64,000 nucleotides of DNA from GCA-2733415 sp964276095 (GTDB lineage Bacteria > Bacteroidota > Bacteroidia > Flavobacteriales > Flavobacteriaceae). Position 1 is the first letter of the stretch, and the number at the start of each line of letters is the position of its first letter. Both the position numbers and the translations under genes were made by a program. Below, one piece after another: positions 1 through 10,400 of this stretch. The stretch is taken from contig CAXYDR010000003.1 in NCBI GenBank assembly GCA_964276095.1, positions 434,001 through 498,000 of the forward strand, given 5' to 3'. The notes beneath the pieces are model-generated. The model was not told the origin of the DNA, did no database searches, and worked only from the letters and a program-made list of their open reading frames with translations.

Positions 1-324
1 AATCCCCCATATCACAACAACTATATTTTCTGCTGTAGGAATCTTATCTTGGAAATAAGCTACGTCTAGATTTAAATTTTTATGATCAAACTCCGTTTCT
101 ATTTTGTCATATATTATCTTTTGGAGAATTTTTAAATCTATCACCATTCCTGTTTCTTGATCTATATCCCCCGTAACACTAACCACTAGTTCATAATTAT
201 GTCCATGGTAATTAGGGTTACTACATTTTCCAAATATCTCAAGGTTCTTTTCATCTGACCATGATTTATTAAATAAACGATGGGCAGCATTAAAATGCGC
301 CTTTCTATGAACAGTTACCTTCAT
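1..324 (-). CDS. queD: 6-pyruvoyl-tetrahydropterin synthase / 6-carboxytetrahydropterin synthase QueD (partial)
   Basis: Probable 6-carboxy-5,6,7,8-tetrahydropterin synthase, which turns dihydroneopterin triphosphate into the second precursor of queuosine/7-deazaguanine. Reading leftward from the ATG at 324 gives 108 codons before the window edge, so the C-terminal part is missing; the family is usually about 120-140 residues. The start reads MKVTVHRKAHFNAAHRL, followed by NPNYHGHNYEL, which supplies the two zinc-ligand histidines of the family, and later EFDHKNLN. The ATG overlaps the TAA stop of the upstream idi gene by one base (TAATG), which suggests translational coupling. queE of the same pathway lies about 30 kb away. 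A 6-pyruvoyl-tetrahydropterin synthase of other specificity cannot be excluded from this fragment. Confidence 0.88.
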   Translation of the reverse strand, partial: MKVTVHRKAHFNAAHRLFNKSWSDEKNLEIFGKCSNPNYHGHNYELVVSVTGDIDQETGMVIDLKILQKIIYDKIETEFDHKNLNLDVAYFQDKIPTAENIVVVIWGI

Positions 325-845
325 TATTTTTCTAATAAAGTTTTGTAATACTTTTCAAATATAATCTTAAACCAAGCAGTATAACTTTCCGGAGCGAGTT
401 GAATATCGATTTTTACCAATTCTAAATCCATCCATTTCCACTCAGCAACTTCTTCTTTATTTATTTCCGGATCGTTTTCAAAATGACCTACTAATATATG
501 ATCATATTCATGCTCCGTCAATCCATTCTCAAAGGGTGCTTTATAAATAAATGAAGTCGTTTCTTTTAATTCAGTTACAAACCCCATTTCTTCAAACAAT
601 CTTCGTTTTCCTGCCGCTAAATTACTTTCACCATCTCTTTGATGACTACAACATGTATTTGTCCACAATCCAGGCGAATGATATTTATGCAACGCTCTTT
701 GCTGTAACATCAACTCATTTTTTTCATTGAATATAAAAACAGAAAAAGCACGATGTAAAACCGCATTTTCATGCGCTTCCATCTTAGGCATTAAACCTAT
801 TTGATTGTCGTTTTCATCAACTAAGATGACCAATTCTTCTTTCAT
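324..845 (-). CDS. idi: isopentenyl-diphosphate delta-isomerase, type I
   Basis: Interconverts isopentenyl and dimethylallyl diphosphate for isoprenoid synthesis in the cytoplasm. It is a Nudix-fold type I enzyme of 173 residues. Family motifs visible are LHRAFSVFIFN, the substrate-binding stretch LWTNTCCSHQRDGE with the catalytic Cys, and the Nudix-like AAGKRRLFEEMGF, followed by EHEYDHILVG with metal-binding Glu residues. I start at the ATG at 845 (MKEELVILVDENDNQIGL). The open frame continues 20 codons further upstream, but that part is basic and aromatic, is not family-like, and probably represents the leader. The gene lies one base into queD on the same strand. Confidence 0.95.
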   Translation of the reverse strand: MKEELVILVDENDNQIGLMPKMEAHENAVLHRAFSVFIFNEKNELMLQQRALHKYHSPGLWTNTCCSHQRDGESNLAAGKRRLFEEMGFVTELKETTSFIYKAPFENGLTEHEYDHILVGHFENDPEINKEEVAEWKWMDLELVKIDIQLAPESYTAWFKIIFEKYYKTLLEK

Positions 846-1022
846 ACTGCTAAAATATAAAAAGAAATGTAGCTTTTTATATCTTTTAAGAAAATGTATA
901 CACAACTATAAAGTAAATAGACTCTTATAAGGAATATATTCTTTTAAAATCTATATACTTGAAACACTATAATATCCTGAACAAAATAATTACATTTGCA
1001 AACGCTAAATACACCGTAACAA

Positions 1023-2609
1023 ATGAGTTTACAAGAAGAAATTTCAAAAAGAAGAACCTTTGGTATCATATCGCATCCCGATGCCGGAAAAACTACATTG
1101 ACCGAAAAATTATTACTTTTTGGAGGAGCTATTCAGGAAGCTGGAGCAGTAAAATCAAATAAAGTAAAAAAAGGGGCAACCTCCGATTTTATGGAAATTG
1201 AGCGTCAGCGTGGTATTTCTGTAGCTACTTCTGTATTGGCATTTATTTATAGAGATAAAAAAATAAACATTTTAGATACTCCTGGACATAAGGATTTTGC
1301 TGAAGATACTTTTAGAACATTAACCGCAGTAGATAGTGTTATTGTTGTAATAGATGTTGCAAAAGGTGTTGAGGAACAAACGGAAAAGCTAGTTGAAGTT
1401 TGTAGAATGCGTAACATCCCTATGATTGTTTTCATTAACAAAATGGATAGAGAAGGTAAAGATGCCTTTGATTTGTTAGATGAAGTAGAGCAAAAATTAG
1501 GATTACGTGTAACTCCTTTAAGTTTCCCAATAGGAATGGGATATAGCTTTAAAGGAATTTATAACGTATGGGAGAAAAATATTAATTTATTTTCTGAAGA
1601 AAGTAAGCAACATATTACTGATACTATTTCATTTGAAGATGTTAACAATCCTGATTTAGAAAATCATATTGGTGAAGCTGCTGCCAAAGAATTACGTGAA
1701 GAATTGGAGCTAGTATATGAAGTATATCCAAAATTCAATCAAGAAGAATATTTAAATGGAGATTTACAGCCAGTATTTTTTGGATCTGCTTTAAATAACT
1801 TTGGTGTTAGAGAATTATTAGACTGTTTTGTTGATATTGCTCCAGAACCTAGACCAAAGACCTCTGATACTAGAGAAGTAAAACCTAATGAAGATAAATT
1901 TACTGGATTTGTATTTAAAATCCACGCGAATATGGACCCTAAACACAGGGACAGATTAGCTTTTATAAAAATTGTTTCAGGCTTATTTAAGAGAAATACG
2001 CAATACCTACATGTTAGAAATAATAAAAAAGTTAAGTTCTCAAGTCCTAACGCCTTTTTTGCTGATAAAAAAGAAATTGTAGATATTTCATATCCTGGAG
2101 ATATTGTAGGTGTTCACGACACAGGAAACTTTAAAATTGGTGATACACTTACTGAAGGTGAAATAATGAACTACAAAGGAGTTCCTAGTTTCTCTCCAGA
2201 ACACTTTAGATATATCAATAATGCTGATCCATTAAAATCGAAACAATTATACAAAGGTATTGATCAATTAATGGATGAAGGTGTAGCTCAATTATTTACA
2301 CTAGAATTAAATGGTCGTAAAATTATCGGAACTGTTGGTGCTTTACAATATGAAGTAATTCAGTATCGTTTAGAACATGAATATGGCGCTAAGTGTACAT
2401 ATGAAAACTTAAATGTACATAAAGCTTGTTGGGTTGAACCTGAAGACGAAAGTAATAATGAATACAAAGAATTCAAACGTGTGAAACAAAAGTTTCTTGC
2501 AAAAGATAAAACTGGCCAATTGGTGTTTTTAGCTGATTCTATGTTTTCATTACAAATGACACAACAAAAATACCCAAGTGTAAAGCTTCATTTTACAAGT
2601 GAGTTTTAA
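1023..2609 (+). CDS. prfC: peptide chain release factor 3
   Basis: Ribosome-associated GTPase RF3 that removes RF1/RF2 from the ribosome after peptide release. The 528-residue length is normal. The GTP-binding motifs are clear: G1 SHPDAGKTT near residues 17-25, RQRGISV in switch I, DTPGH at 85-89 and NKMD at 139-142, followed by translation-factor beta-barrel and C-terminal EF-G-like domains. The DTPGHKDFAEDTFRTL segment is characteristic of RF3 rather than EF-G. It is monocistronic, with an intrinsic terminator directly downstream, and faces the convergent DUF3467/rpoC array. A TACATTTG sequence at 991-998 resembles a Bacteroidota -7 element, but I see no well-placed -33 element. Confidence 0.97.
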   Translation: MSLQEEISKRRTFGIISHPDAGKTTLTEKLLLFGGAIQEAGAVKSNKVKKGATSDFMEIERQRGISVATSVLAFIYRDKKINILDTPGHKDFAEDTFRTLTAVDSVIVVIDVAKGVEEQTEKLVEVCRMRNIPMIVFINKMDREGKDAFDLLDEVEQKLGLRVTPLSFPIGMGYSFKGIYNVWEKNINLFSEESKQHITDTISFEDVNNPDLENHIGEAAAKELREELELVYEVYPKFNQEEYLNGDLQPVFFGSALNNFGVRELLDCFVDIAPEPRPKTSDTREVKPNEDKFTGFVFKIHANMDPKHRDRLAFIKIVSGLFKRNTQYLHVRNNKKVKFSSPNAFFADKKEIVDISYPGDIVGVHDTGNFKIGDTLTEGEIMNYKGVPSFSPEHFRYINNADPLKSKQLYKGIDQLMDEGVAQLFTLELNGRKIIGTVGALQYEVIQYRLEHEYGAKCTYENLNVHKACWVEPEDESNNEYKEFKRVKQKFLAKDKTGQLVFLADSMFSLQMTQQKYPSVKLHFTSEF

Positions 2610-2628
2610 ACTTCATAATATTTCAAAC

Positions 2629-2664
2629 AAAAAGGCTCAGAATTTATTTTCTGAGCCTTTTTGT
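2629..2664 (+). terminator. intrinsic terminator of prfC
   Basis: The sequence AAAAAGGCTCAG, a 10-base AT loop and CTGAGCCTTTTT form a 12-bp perfect stem followed by T-rich sequence, 20 bases after the prfC stop codon. Confidence 0.85.
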
Positions 2665-2695
2665 TTAAAGCAATTTACTACTAATTTTATTCAAT

Positions 2696-2730
2696 AAAAA
2701 AGCCGCAAATATTAATTTGCGGCTTTTTAC
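2696..2730 (-). terminator. terminator at the end of the rpoBC-DUF3467 operon
   Basis: Inverted repeat AAAAAGCCGCAAAT / ATTTGCGGCTTTTT with a very short loop. It ends 2 bases from the stop of the DUF3467 gene and has A/T runs on both sides, so it can work in both directions between the two convergent transcription units. Confidence 0.82.
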
Positions 2731-2731
2731 T

Positions 2732-3046
2732 TTATGCTTCACCAGTTGGTCCAAAATTCATTGGAATTGGTGGTTGTTCGAAACCTTTAATTTCACCATG
2801 AGCACTTTCAAAACGATTTACATTATCAGCTAAAGCTTTTAATAATCTTTTTGCATGTTGTGGTGTCAAGATAATTCTTGACTTCACTTTGCTCTTAGGA
2901 ACACCAGGCATAATACTAACAAAATCTACAACAAACTCGGAAGCTGAGTGATTAATGATTGCCAAATTGGAATAAATCCCTTGAGCAACATCAGCATCAA
3001 GCTCAATATTTATTTGTTGTCCGCTTTTATTATTATTCTCTGCCAT
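2732..3046 (-). CDS. DUF3467 domain protein
   Basis: Small 104-residue acidic cytoplasmic protein of the DUF3467 family. The family core is visible as GIYSNLAIINHSASEFVVDF, then PGVPKSKVKSRIILTP and KRLLKALADNV. It starts 3 bases after the rpoC stop codon and the array terminator follows it, so it is the last gene of the rpo operon. Location beside rpoC recurs in Bacteroidota, which suggests a role linked to transcription, but no biochemical function is known to me and none should be inferred from the sequence. There is no signal peptide or membrane segment. Confidence 0.85.
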   Translation of the reverse strand: MAENNNKSGQQINIELDADVAQGIYSNLAIINHSASEFVVDFVSIMPGVPKSKVKSRIILTPQHAKRLLKALADNVNRFESAHGEIKGFEQPPIPMNFGPTGEA

Positions 3047-3049
3047 AAT

Positions 3050-6000
3050 TTAACTAAGGTTATCTTCAACTTTTGTCATTTGTTCATATTCGTCTTTAGA
3101 ACCTACAATAATTTTTTCGTAGTTTCTCATTCCTGTTCCGGCAGGAATTCTATGACCAACAATTACATTTTCTTTCAATCCTTCTAATGTATCTATCTTA
3201 CCAGCTACTGCTGCTTCGTTTAATACTTTAGTAGTTTCCTGGAATGATGCAGCTGAGATAAACGATTTAGTCTGTAATGATGCTCTAGTAATACCTTGTA
3301 AAATTGGTGTAGCCGTTGCCGGTACAGCATCTCTAGCAATTACTAATGCCTTATCATTTCTTCTTAAAATTGAATTTTCATCTCTTAAATCACGTGGAGA
3401 AATTATTTGTCCAGCTTTTAATTCCTCAGAATCACCAGCTTCTTCAACAACTTTCATCCCGTAAATAGCATCATTTTCAACGATAAAGTCAGCTTTATGA
3501 ATCAATTGATTTTCTAAGAAAATAGTATCTCCTGAATCATTAATTTGAACTTTACGCATCATTTGTCTTACAACAACCTCAAAATGCTTATCATTAATTT
3601 TTACTCCTTGTAAACGATATACTTCTTGTACTTCATTTACTAAGTACTGTTGTACAGCTGAAGGTCCTTTTATTGCTAAAATATCCTTTGGTGTAATAGA
3701 TCCATCAGATAATGGCATACCAGCTTTAACGAAATCATTTTCCTGAACTAAGATTTGATTAGATAACTTAACTAAGTATTTCTTAATATCTCCTAATTTA
3801 GACTCAATGATAATCTCACGATTACCACGCTTTATTTTTCCAAATGATACAACTCCATCAATTTCAGAAACAACAGCAGGGTTTGAAGGATTACGTGCTT
3901 CGAAAAGCTCTGTAATACGAGGTAAACCTCCAGTAATATCTCCAGACTTAGAAGATTGACGTGGTATTTTAACTAATGTTTTACCTGCATCAATTTTCTC
4001 TCCATCTTCTATCATTAAGTGTGCTCCAACTGGTAAATTGTACGAACGTAATACTTCGTCACCTTTACCCATTATTAATAATGTTGGTATCAACTTCTTA
4101 TTTCTAGATTCAGAAATTACTTTTTCTTGGTATCCTGTTTGTTCATCAACTTCAACTTGGTACGTAATACCTTGCTCAATATTTTCGAACTTGATAGATC
4201 CTGAAAATTCAGAAACGATTCCACCGTTAAATGGATCCCATTGACAAATTACTTCGTCTTTCTTTAATACTTGTTTGTCAGCAACAAAGATGTATGAACC
4301 GTAAGGGATGTTGTTTGTCGCTAATACAATTCCTGTATTTTTGTCAACTAACTTCGCTTCTGCAGTACGAGATATTACAATTTCAACTGCTTTACCTTCG
4401 TTATCTACACCTTTTACAGTACGTAACTCTTCTATTTCAACAACTCCATCAAACTTAGCTTTTAAGTTATTTTCTTCTGAGATGTTTCCTGCAGTTCCCC
4501 CAAGGTGGAACGTACGTAATGTTAACTGTGTACCAGGTTCTCCAATAGATTGTGCGGCAACTACACCAACAGCTTCTCCTCTTTGAACCATTTTACCTGT
4601 TGCTAAGTTACGTCCGTAACATTTAGCACAAATACCTTTTGTAGCCTCACAAGTTAATGCAGATCTTACTGCTACTGAATCAATTGGAGCAAGTTTAATT
4701 ACTTCAACATCAGCCTCAATAATTTGCTCTCCATTAGCAACTATTATCTCTCCTGTAGCAGGGTTGATAACGTCATGTAAAGCTATACGTCCTAAAATTC
4801 TATCACCTAAAGGCTCAACAATTTCCTCATTTTTCTTTAATGCCGTAACATCTAATCCTCTTAATGTACCACAATCTACAGAGTTTACGATAACATCCTG
4901 AGATACATCTACCAAACGACGTGTTAAGTAACCTGCATCGGCTGTTTTTAATGCCGTATCGGCAAGACCCTTACGGGCACCGTGTGTAGAGATAAAGTAT
5001 TCAAGAATTGAAAGACCTTCCTTAAAGTTAGAAAGAATCGGGTTTTCAATAATTGCTCCAGATCCATCAGCAGATTTTTTAGGTTTCGCCATCAATCCAC
5101 GCATACCTGTTAACTGACGAATTTGTTCCTTAGAACCCCTTGCACCAGAATCAAGCATCATGTATACTGAGTTAAACCCTTGCTGATCTTCAGAGATATT
5201 CTTCATAGAAAGCTCTGTTAATGCGGCATTTGTAGATGTCCAGATATCAATAACTTGGTTATAACGTTCATTGTTCGTTATAAGACCCATGTTATAGTTA
5301 CCCTTAATACCATCAACTTGTGCGTTAGCATCAGCAACCATTTTAGTTTTTTCTTCAGGAATAATAATATCCCCTAATGAGAATGATAATCCACCTCTAA
5401 AGGCGAATGCATACCCCATGTCCTTGATTCTATCTAAGAAATCAGCAGTTTCAGGAACACTTGTTGCTTTTAAAATGTTATGAATAATATCTCTTAAAGC
5501 TTTTTTAGTTAAAACTTCATTGATAAATCCAGCAGCTTCAGGAACAACTTCATTAAATAATACTCTACCTACAGTAGTGTCAATTATTTTATAAACTAAC
5601 TCACCATTTTCGTTAAGATCTTTCGTTCTTACTTTAATTGATGCGTTAATATTTGCTCTTTTTTCATTATGAGCGATAGTAACTTCTTCTGGTGAATAAA
5701 AAGTTAACCCTTCACCAGCAACCTTAAGTTCTGGAGTAGACTTACGCAATTTAGTCATATAATATAATCCAAGTACCATATCCTGAGAAGGTACAGTAAC
5801 TGGTTGTCCGTTAGCCGGGTTTAATATATTATGAGAAGCTAACATTAACATTTGAGATTCCAAAATCGCTTCTGGTCCTAATGGTAAATGTACCGCCATT
5901 TGATCCCCATCAAAATCGGCATTAAATGCCGTACATACTAATGGGTGTAATTGAATTGCTTTTCCTTCAATTAATTTAGGCTGAAAAGCTTGTATACCTA

Positions 6001-7345
6001 AACGGTGAAGCGTAGGTGCACGGTTCAATAATACAGGATGTCCTTTGATTACATTTTCTAAGATATCCCAAACTACTGGTTCTTTTCTGTCTATTATTTT
6101 CTTAGCAGATTTTACAGTTTTTACAATTCCTCTTTCAATTAATTTTCTAACTACAAAAGGCTTGTATAATTCTGCTGCCATGTTCTTTGGCAATCCACAT
6201 TCGAATAAACGTAATGTTGGTCCAACAACAATTACAGAACGAGCTGAATAATCAACACGCTTACCTAACAAGTTTTGACGGAAACGTCCTTGTTTACCTT
6301 TTAATGAATCAGATAATGATTTTAAAGGTCTGTTAGATTCTGTTTTTACTGCTGATGATTTACGTGTGTTATCAAATAAAGAATCTACTGATTCCTGTAA
6401 CATACGTTTTTCATTACGCAAAATTACTTCTGGAGCTTTTATCTCTACCAAACGCTTTAAACGGTTGTTACGGATAATTACTCTTCTGTAAAGATCATTT
6501 AAATCAGATGTTGCGAAACGACCACCATCTAAAGGCACTAAAGGTCTTAATTCTGGTGGAATAATTGGCACAACCTTCATGATCATCCATTCTGGACGGT
6601 TCTCTCTATTCTTGTTAGCATCACGTAAAGATTCAACTACTTGTAATCTTTTTAATGCTTCAGTTTTACGTTGTTTAGATGTTTCGTTATTTGCCTTATG
6701 TCTTAACTCATAAGATAACTCGTCTAAATCAATTCGTCTTAACAAATCAATTAAACATTCAGCTCCCATTTTAGCAATAAACTTGTTTGGGTCTGTATCA
6801 TCTAAATACTGGTTTTCTGGAGGTAATTCTTCAGCTATGTTTAAGTATTCTTCTTCTGTTAAGAAGTCTAATCTCTTAAGCTCTTCACCTTCAGGATTCT
6901 TAGCAATACCTGCTTGAATTACTACATAACGTTCGTAGTAAATGATCATATCTAATTTCTTAGAAGGTAGACCAAGTAAGTATCCTATTTTGTTTGGTAA
7001 TGAACGGAAGTACCAGATATGTGCAACAGGAACAACTAAGTTGATGTGCCCAATACGATCTCTACGTACTTTCTTTTCAGTTACTTCAACACCACATCTA
7101 TCACATACAATTCCTCTATAACGGATACGTTTGTACTTTCCACAAGCACATTCGTAATCTTTTACAGGTCCAAAGATACGTTCACAGAATAATCCGTCAC
7201 GTTCTGGCTTGTGCGTACGATAGTTTATAGTTTCCGGCTTTAAAACCTCTCCTTTAGACTCAGCCAAAATTGACTCAGGAGAAGCTAAACCGATAGAGAT
7301 TTTATTAAATCTCTTTTGTGTATTTTTATCTTGTTTTCTTGCCAT
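3050..7345 (-). CDS. rpoC: DNA-directed RNA polymerase subunit beta'
   Basis: Largest RNA polymerase subunit, forming with rpoB the active centre. About 1,431 residues. Visible features are the N-terminal zinc-binding cysteines (CACGKYKR and VCDRCG), the catalytic Mg2+ motif NADFDGDQMAVH, the secondary-channel/bridge-helix segment RGLMAKPKKSADG with HGARKGLADTALKTADAGYLTRRLVDV, the second zinc site CEATKGICAKCYGR, and the C-terminal GQIISPRDLRDENSI. I start at the ATG at 7345 (MARKQDKN); the frame is open four more codons from a TTG. It follows rpoB by 57 bases with no terminator between them, so the two are co-transcribed. Confidence 0.98.
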   Translation of the reverse strand: MARKQDKNTQKRFNKISIGLASPESILAESKGEVLKPETINYRTHKPERDGLFCERIFGPVKDYECACGKYKRIRYRGIVCDRCGVEVTEKKVRRDRIGHINLVVPVAHIWYFRSLPNKIGYLLGLPSKKLDMIIYYERYVVIQAGIAKNPEGEELKRLDFLTEEEYLNIAEELPPENQYLDDTDPNKFIAKMGAECLIDLLRRIDLDELSYELRHKANNETSKQRKTEALKRLQVVESLRDANKNRENRPEWMIMKVVPIIPPELRPLVPLDGGRFATSDLNDLYRRVIIRNNRLKRLVEIKAPEVILRNEKRMLQESVDSLFDNTRKSSAVKTESNRPLKSLSDSLKGKQGRFRQNLLGKRVDYSARSVIVVGPTLRLFECGLPKNMAAELYKPFVVRKLIERGIVKTVKSAKKIIDRKEPVVWDILENVIKGHPVLLNRAPTLHRLGIQAFQPKLIEGKAIQLHPLVCTAFNADFDGDQMAVHLPLGPEAILESQMLMLASHNILNPANGQPVTVPSQDMVLGLYYMTKLRKSTPELKVAGEGLTFYSPEEVTIAHNEKRANINASIKVRTKDLNENGELVYKIIDTTVGRVLFNEVVPEAAGFINEVLTKKALRDIIHNILKATSVPETADFLDRIKDMGYAFAFRGGLSFSLGDIIIPEEKTKMVADANAQVDGIKGNYNMGLITNNERYNQVIDIWTSTNAALTELSMKNISEDQQGFNSVYMMLDSGARGSKEQIRQLTGMRGLMAKPKKSADGSGAIIENPILSNFKEGLSILEYFISTHGARKGLADTALKTADAGYLTRRLVDVSQDVIVNSVDCGTLRGLDVTALKKNEEIVEPLGDRILGRIALHDVINPATGEIIVANGEQIIEADVEVIKLAPIDSVAVRSALTCEATKGICAKCYGRNLATGKMVQRGEAVGVVAAQSIGEPGTQLTLRTFHLGGTAGNISEENNLKAKFDGVVEIEELRTVKGVDNEGKAVEIVISRTAEAKLVDKNTGIVLATNNIPYGSYIFVADKQVLKKDEVICQWDPFNGGIVSEFSGSIKFENIEQGITYQVEVDEQTGYQEKVISESRNKKLIPTLLIMGKGDEVLRSYNLPVGAHLMIEDGEKIDAGKTLVKIPRQSSKSGDITGGLPRITELFEARNPSNPAVVSEIDGVVSFGKIKRGNREIIIESKLGDIKKYLVKLSNQILVQENDFVKAGMPLSDGSITPKDILAIKGPSAVQQYLVNEVQEVYRLQGVKINDKHFEVVVRQMMRKVQINDSGDTIFLENQLIHKADFIVENDAIYGMKVVEEAGDSEELKAGQIISPRDLRDENSILRRNDKALVIARDAVPATATPILQGITRASLQTKSFISAASFQETTKVLNEAAVAGKIDTLEGLKENVIVGHRIPAGTGMRNYEKIIVGSKDEYEQMTKVEDNLS

Positions 7346-7402
7346 AATATGATGCAATAAAATTTTAAAAATATTCTTTTTAAATAGCGAAACCGCCTAC
7401 TA

Positions 7403-10400
7403 TTACTCTTCTAATCTAATATCCAAACTTAACCCTTTCAATTCATGCATTAATACATTGAATGATTCAGGTAATCCTGGTTCTGGCATTGCTTCACCTT
7501 TAACGATTGCCTCGTAAGTTTTAGCTCTTCCTATTACATCATCAGATTTAACAGTTAAGATTTCTCTTAAGGTAGCAGAAGCACCATATGCTTCTAATGC
7601 CCATACTTCCATCTCTCCAAAACGTTGTCCTCCAAACTGCGCCTTACCACCTAAAGGTTGTTGCGTAATTAATGAGTATGGTCCGATAGAACGCGCGTGC
7701 ATTTTATCATCAACCATGTGACCTAGTTTTAACATGTAGATAATACCTACTGTTGCTGCTTGATCAAAACGTTCTCCTGTTCCTCCATCATATAAATGTG
7801 TATGACCAAATCTTGGTACGTTAGCTTCATCAGTAATTGCATTAATCTGATCTAAAGTAGCTCCATCAAAAATTGGTGTTGCATACTTTCTACCTAAATT
7901 CTGACCTGCCCATCCAAGAACAGTTTCATAAATTTGACCAATGTTCATACGAGAAGGTACTCCTAATGGATTCAGTACAATATCTACTGGCGTTCCATCT
8001 TCTAAGAAAGGCATATCTTCTTGACGAACGATACGCGCTACAATACCCTTGTTTCCGTGACGTCCAGCCATCTTATCTCCTACCTTAAGTTTACGTTTCT
8101 TAGCAACATAAATTTTAGCTAGTTTGATAATTCCTGCAGGTAACTCATCACCAATAGCAATTGTAAATTTCTCTCTTCTTAAAGCTCCTTGAAGATCACT
8201 TACTTTAATTTTGTAGTTGTGTAATAAATCTTTTACAAAACCGTTAGCTTCCTTGTCCGTTGTCCAAGTTCCACTTACTAAGTGAGCATAATCATCAACA
8301 GAGTTTAACATTTTTTGAGAGAATTTTTTACCTTTTGGTAATACTTCTTCTCCTAAATCATTAAATACTCCTTGAGCAGTTTTCCCGTTAACTATTGCGA
8401 ATAATTTCTCAATTAAAACAGATTTTAAAGATTCGAATTTAGTTTCGAATTTTAATTCTACTGCAGTTAACTCTTCTTTATCTTGGTTACGTCTACGTTT
8501 ATCTTTAACTAAACGAGCGAATAACTTTTTATTAATTACTACACCATGTAATGAAGCTGATGCTTTTAATGAAGCATCTTTTACATCTCCTGCTTTATCA
8601 CCAAAGATAGCACGTAATAACTTTTCTTCTGGTGTTGGATCAGATTCTCCTTTTGGTGTAATTTTACCAATAAGAATATCTCCAGGATTTACTTCTGCAC
8701 CGATACGAATCATTCCGTTTTCATCCAAGTCTTTAGTAGCCTCTTCAGAAACGTTAGGAATATCATTAGTTAACTCTTCGATACCTAATTTTGTATCTCT
8801 TACATCTAATGAATACTCATCAATGTGAATAGAAGTAAAGATATCTTCACGAACAACTTTTTCAGAAATTACAATTGCATCCTCAAAGTTATACCCTTTC
8901 CAAGGCATAAAGGCTACTTTCATGTTTCTACCTAAAGCTAATTCTCCTTGCTGTGTAGCGTATCCTTCACAAAGTACTTGACCTAATTCAACTCTATCTC
9001 CAATTTTAACAATTGGTTTTAGGTTGATAGAAGTACCTTGGTTGGTTTTTCTAAACTTAATTAAGTTGTAAGACTTCACATTAGAATCAAAACTAACCAT
9101 AGCTTCTTCTTCTGTTCTGTCGTATTCTATAGTAATCATTTGTGCATCCACATACTGAACTTCTCCAGGACCTTCTGCATTAATTAATACTCTAGAATCT
9201 TTAGCAACTTGTCTTTCTAATCCAGTTCCTACAATAGGAGATTCTGGACGTAATAACGGCACTGCTTGACGCATCATGTTAGACCCCATCAATGCACGAT
9301 TGGCATCATCATGTTCTAAGAAAGGAATTAATGAAGCTGAAATAGATGCTATCTGGTTTGGAGCAACATCGGCAAAATGAATTTCAGATGGTGATGCAAC
9401 TGGGAAGTCACCTTCCATTCTTGCAATAATTTTTTCATCTTTAATTTTTCCATTAGCTTCAATAGGGTTGTTTGCTTGCGCAATTTTCATCCCTTCTTCT
9501 TCCTCAGCACTTAAGTATGTTGGTTCAGTCTCTAAATCTACTACACCATTCTCTACCTTACGGTATGGAGTTTCTAAGAACCCTAATGAGTTAACTTTTG
9601 CGTAAACTGCTAATGAAGATATCAAACCAATGTTTGGCCCTTCAGGTGTTTCAATCGGACATAAACGACCGTAATGTGTATAGTGAACATCACGAACCTC
9701 GAATCCTGCTCTTTCACGAGACAGACCTCCTGGTCCTAATGCTGATAATCTACGTTTGTGCGTAATCTCTCCTAATGGATTGGTTTGATCCATGAATTGA
9801 GATAATTGGTTTGTACCAAAGAATGAATTAATTACAGAAGACAATGTCTTCGCATTAATTAAATCAATAGGTGTAAAGACTTCGTTATCACGAACGTTCA
9901 TACGTTCACGAATAGTACGAGCCATACGAGATAAACCAACTCCAAATTGTTGAGATAATTGCTCACCAACTGTTCTTACACGTCTGTTAGATAAGTGATC
10001 AATATCATCAATTTCTGCTTTTGAGTTAATCAACTCAATTAAGTATTTGATAATAGTAATGATATCTAACTTAGTTAAAACTCTCTTATCCATGTCGATA
10101 TCAAGTCCTAACTTCTTGTTCATTCTAAAACGACCTACTTCACCTAAGTTGTAACGTTGGTCAGAGAAGAATAATTTATCAATAATACCTCTTGCCGTCT
10201 CTTCATCTGGCGGTTCAGCATTACGTAATTGCCTATAGATATGCTCTACAGCCTCTTTTTCTGAGTTAGTTGGATCTTTCTGTAATGTATTATGAATAAT
10301 AGCATATTGACCAGATTCACCGTCTTCTTTGTGTAATAAAATAGTTTTTACTTCCGCTTCTAAAATCTCTTCAATATTATCTTTATCAAGAGTTGTATCA

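Noticed and set aside
846..905. 20-codon extension of idi
   Set aside because: The sequence (MCIHFLKRYKKLHFFLYFSS) does not match the family, and the ATG at 845 gives the normal N terminus. It is probably the leader.
959..1162. Open frame overlapping the prfC start
   Set aside because: It overlaps prfC in another frame, and has no sensible composition or family.
4038..4586. Plus-strand open frames opposite rpoC
   Set aside because: These are shadows of the minus-strand rpoC gene; low-complexity sequence caused by codon bias.
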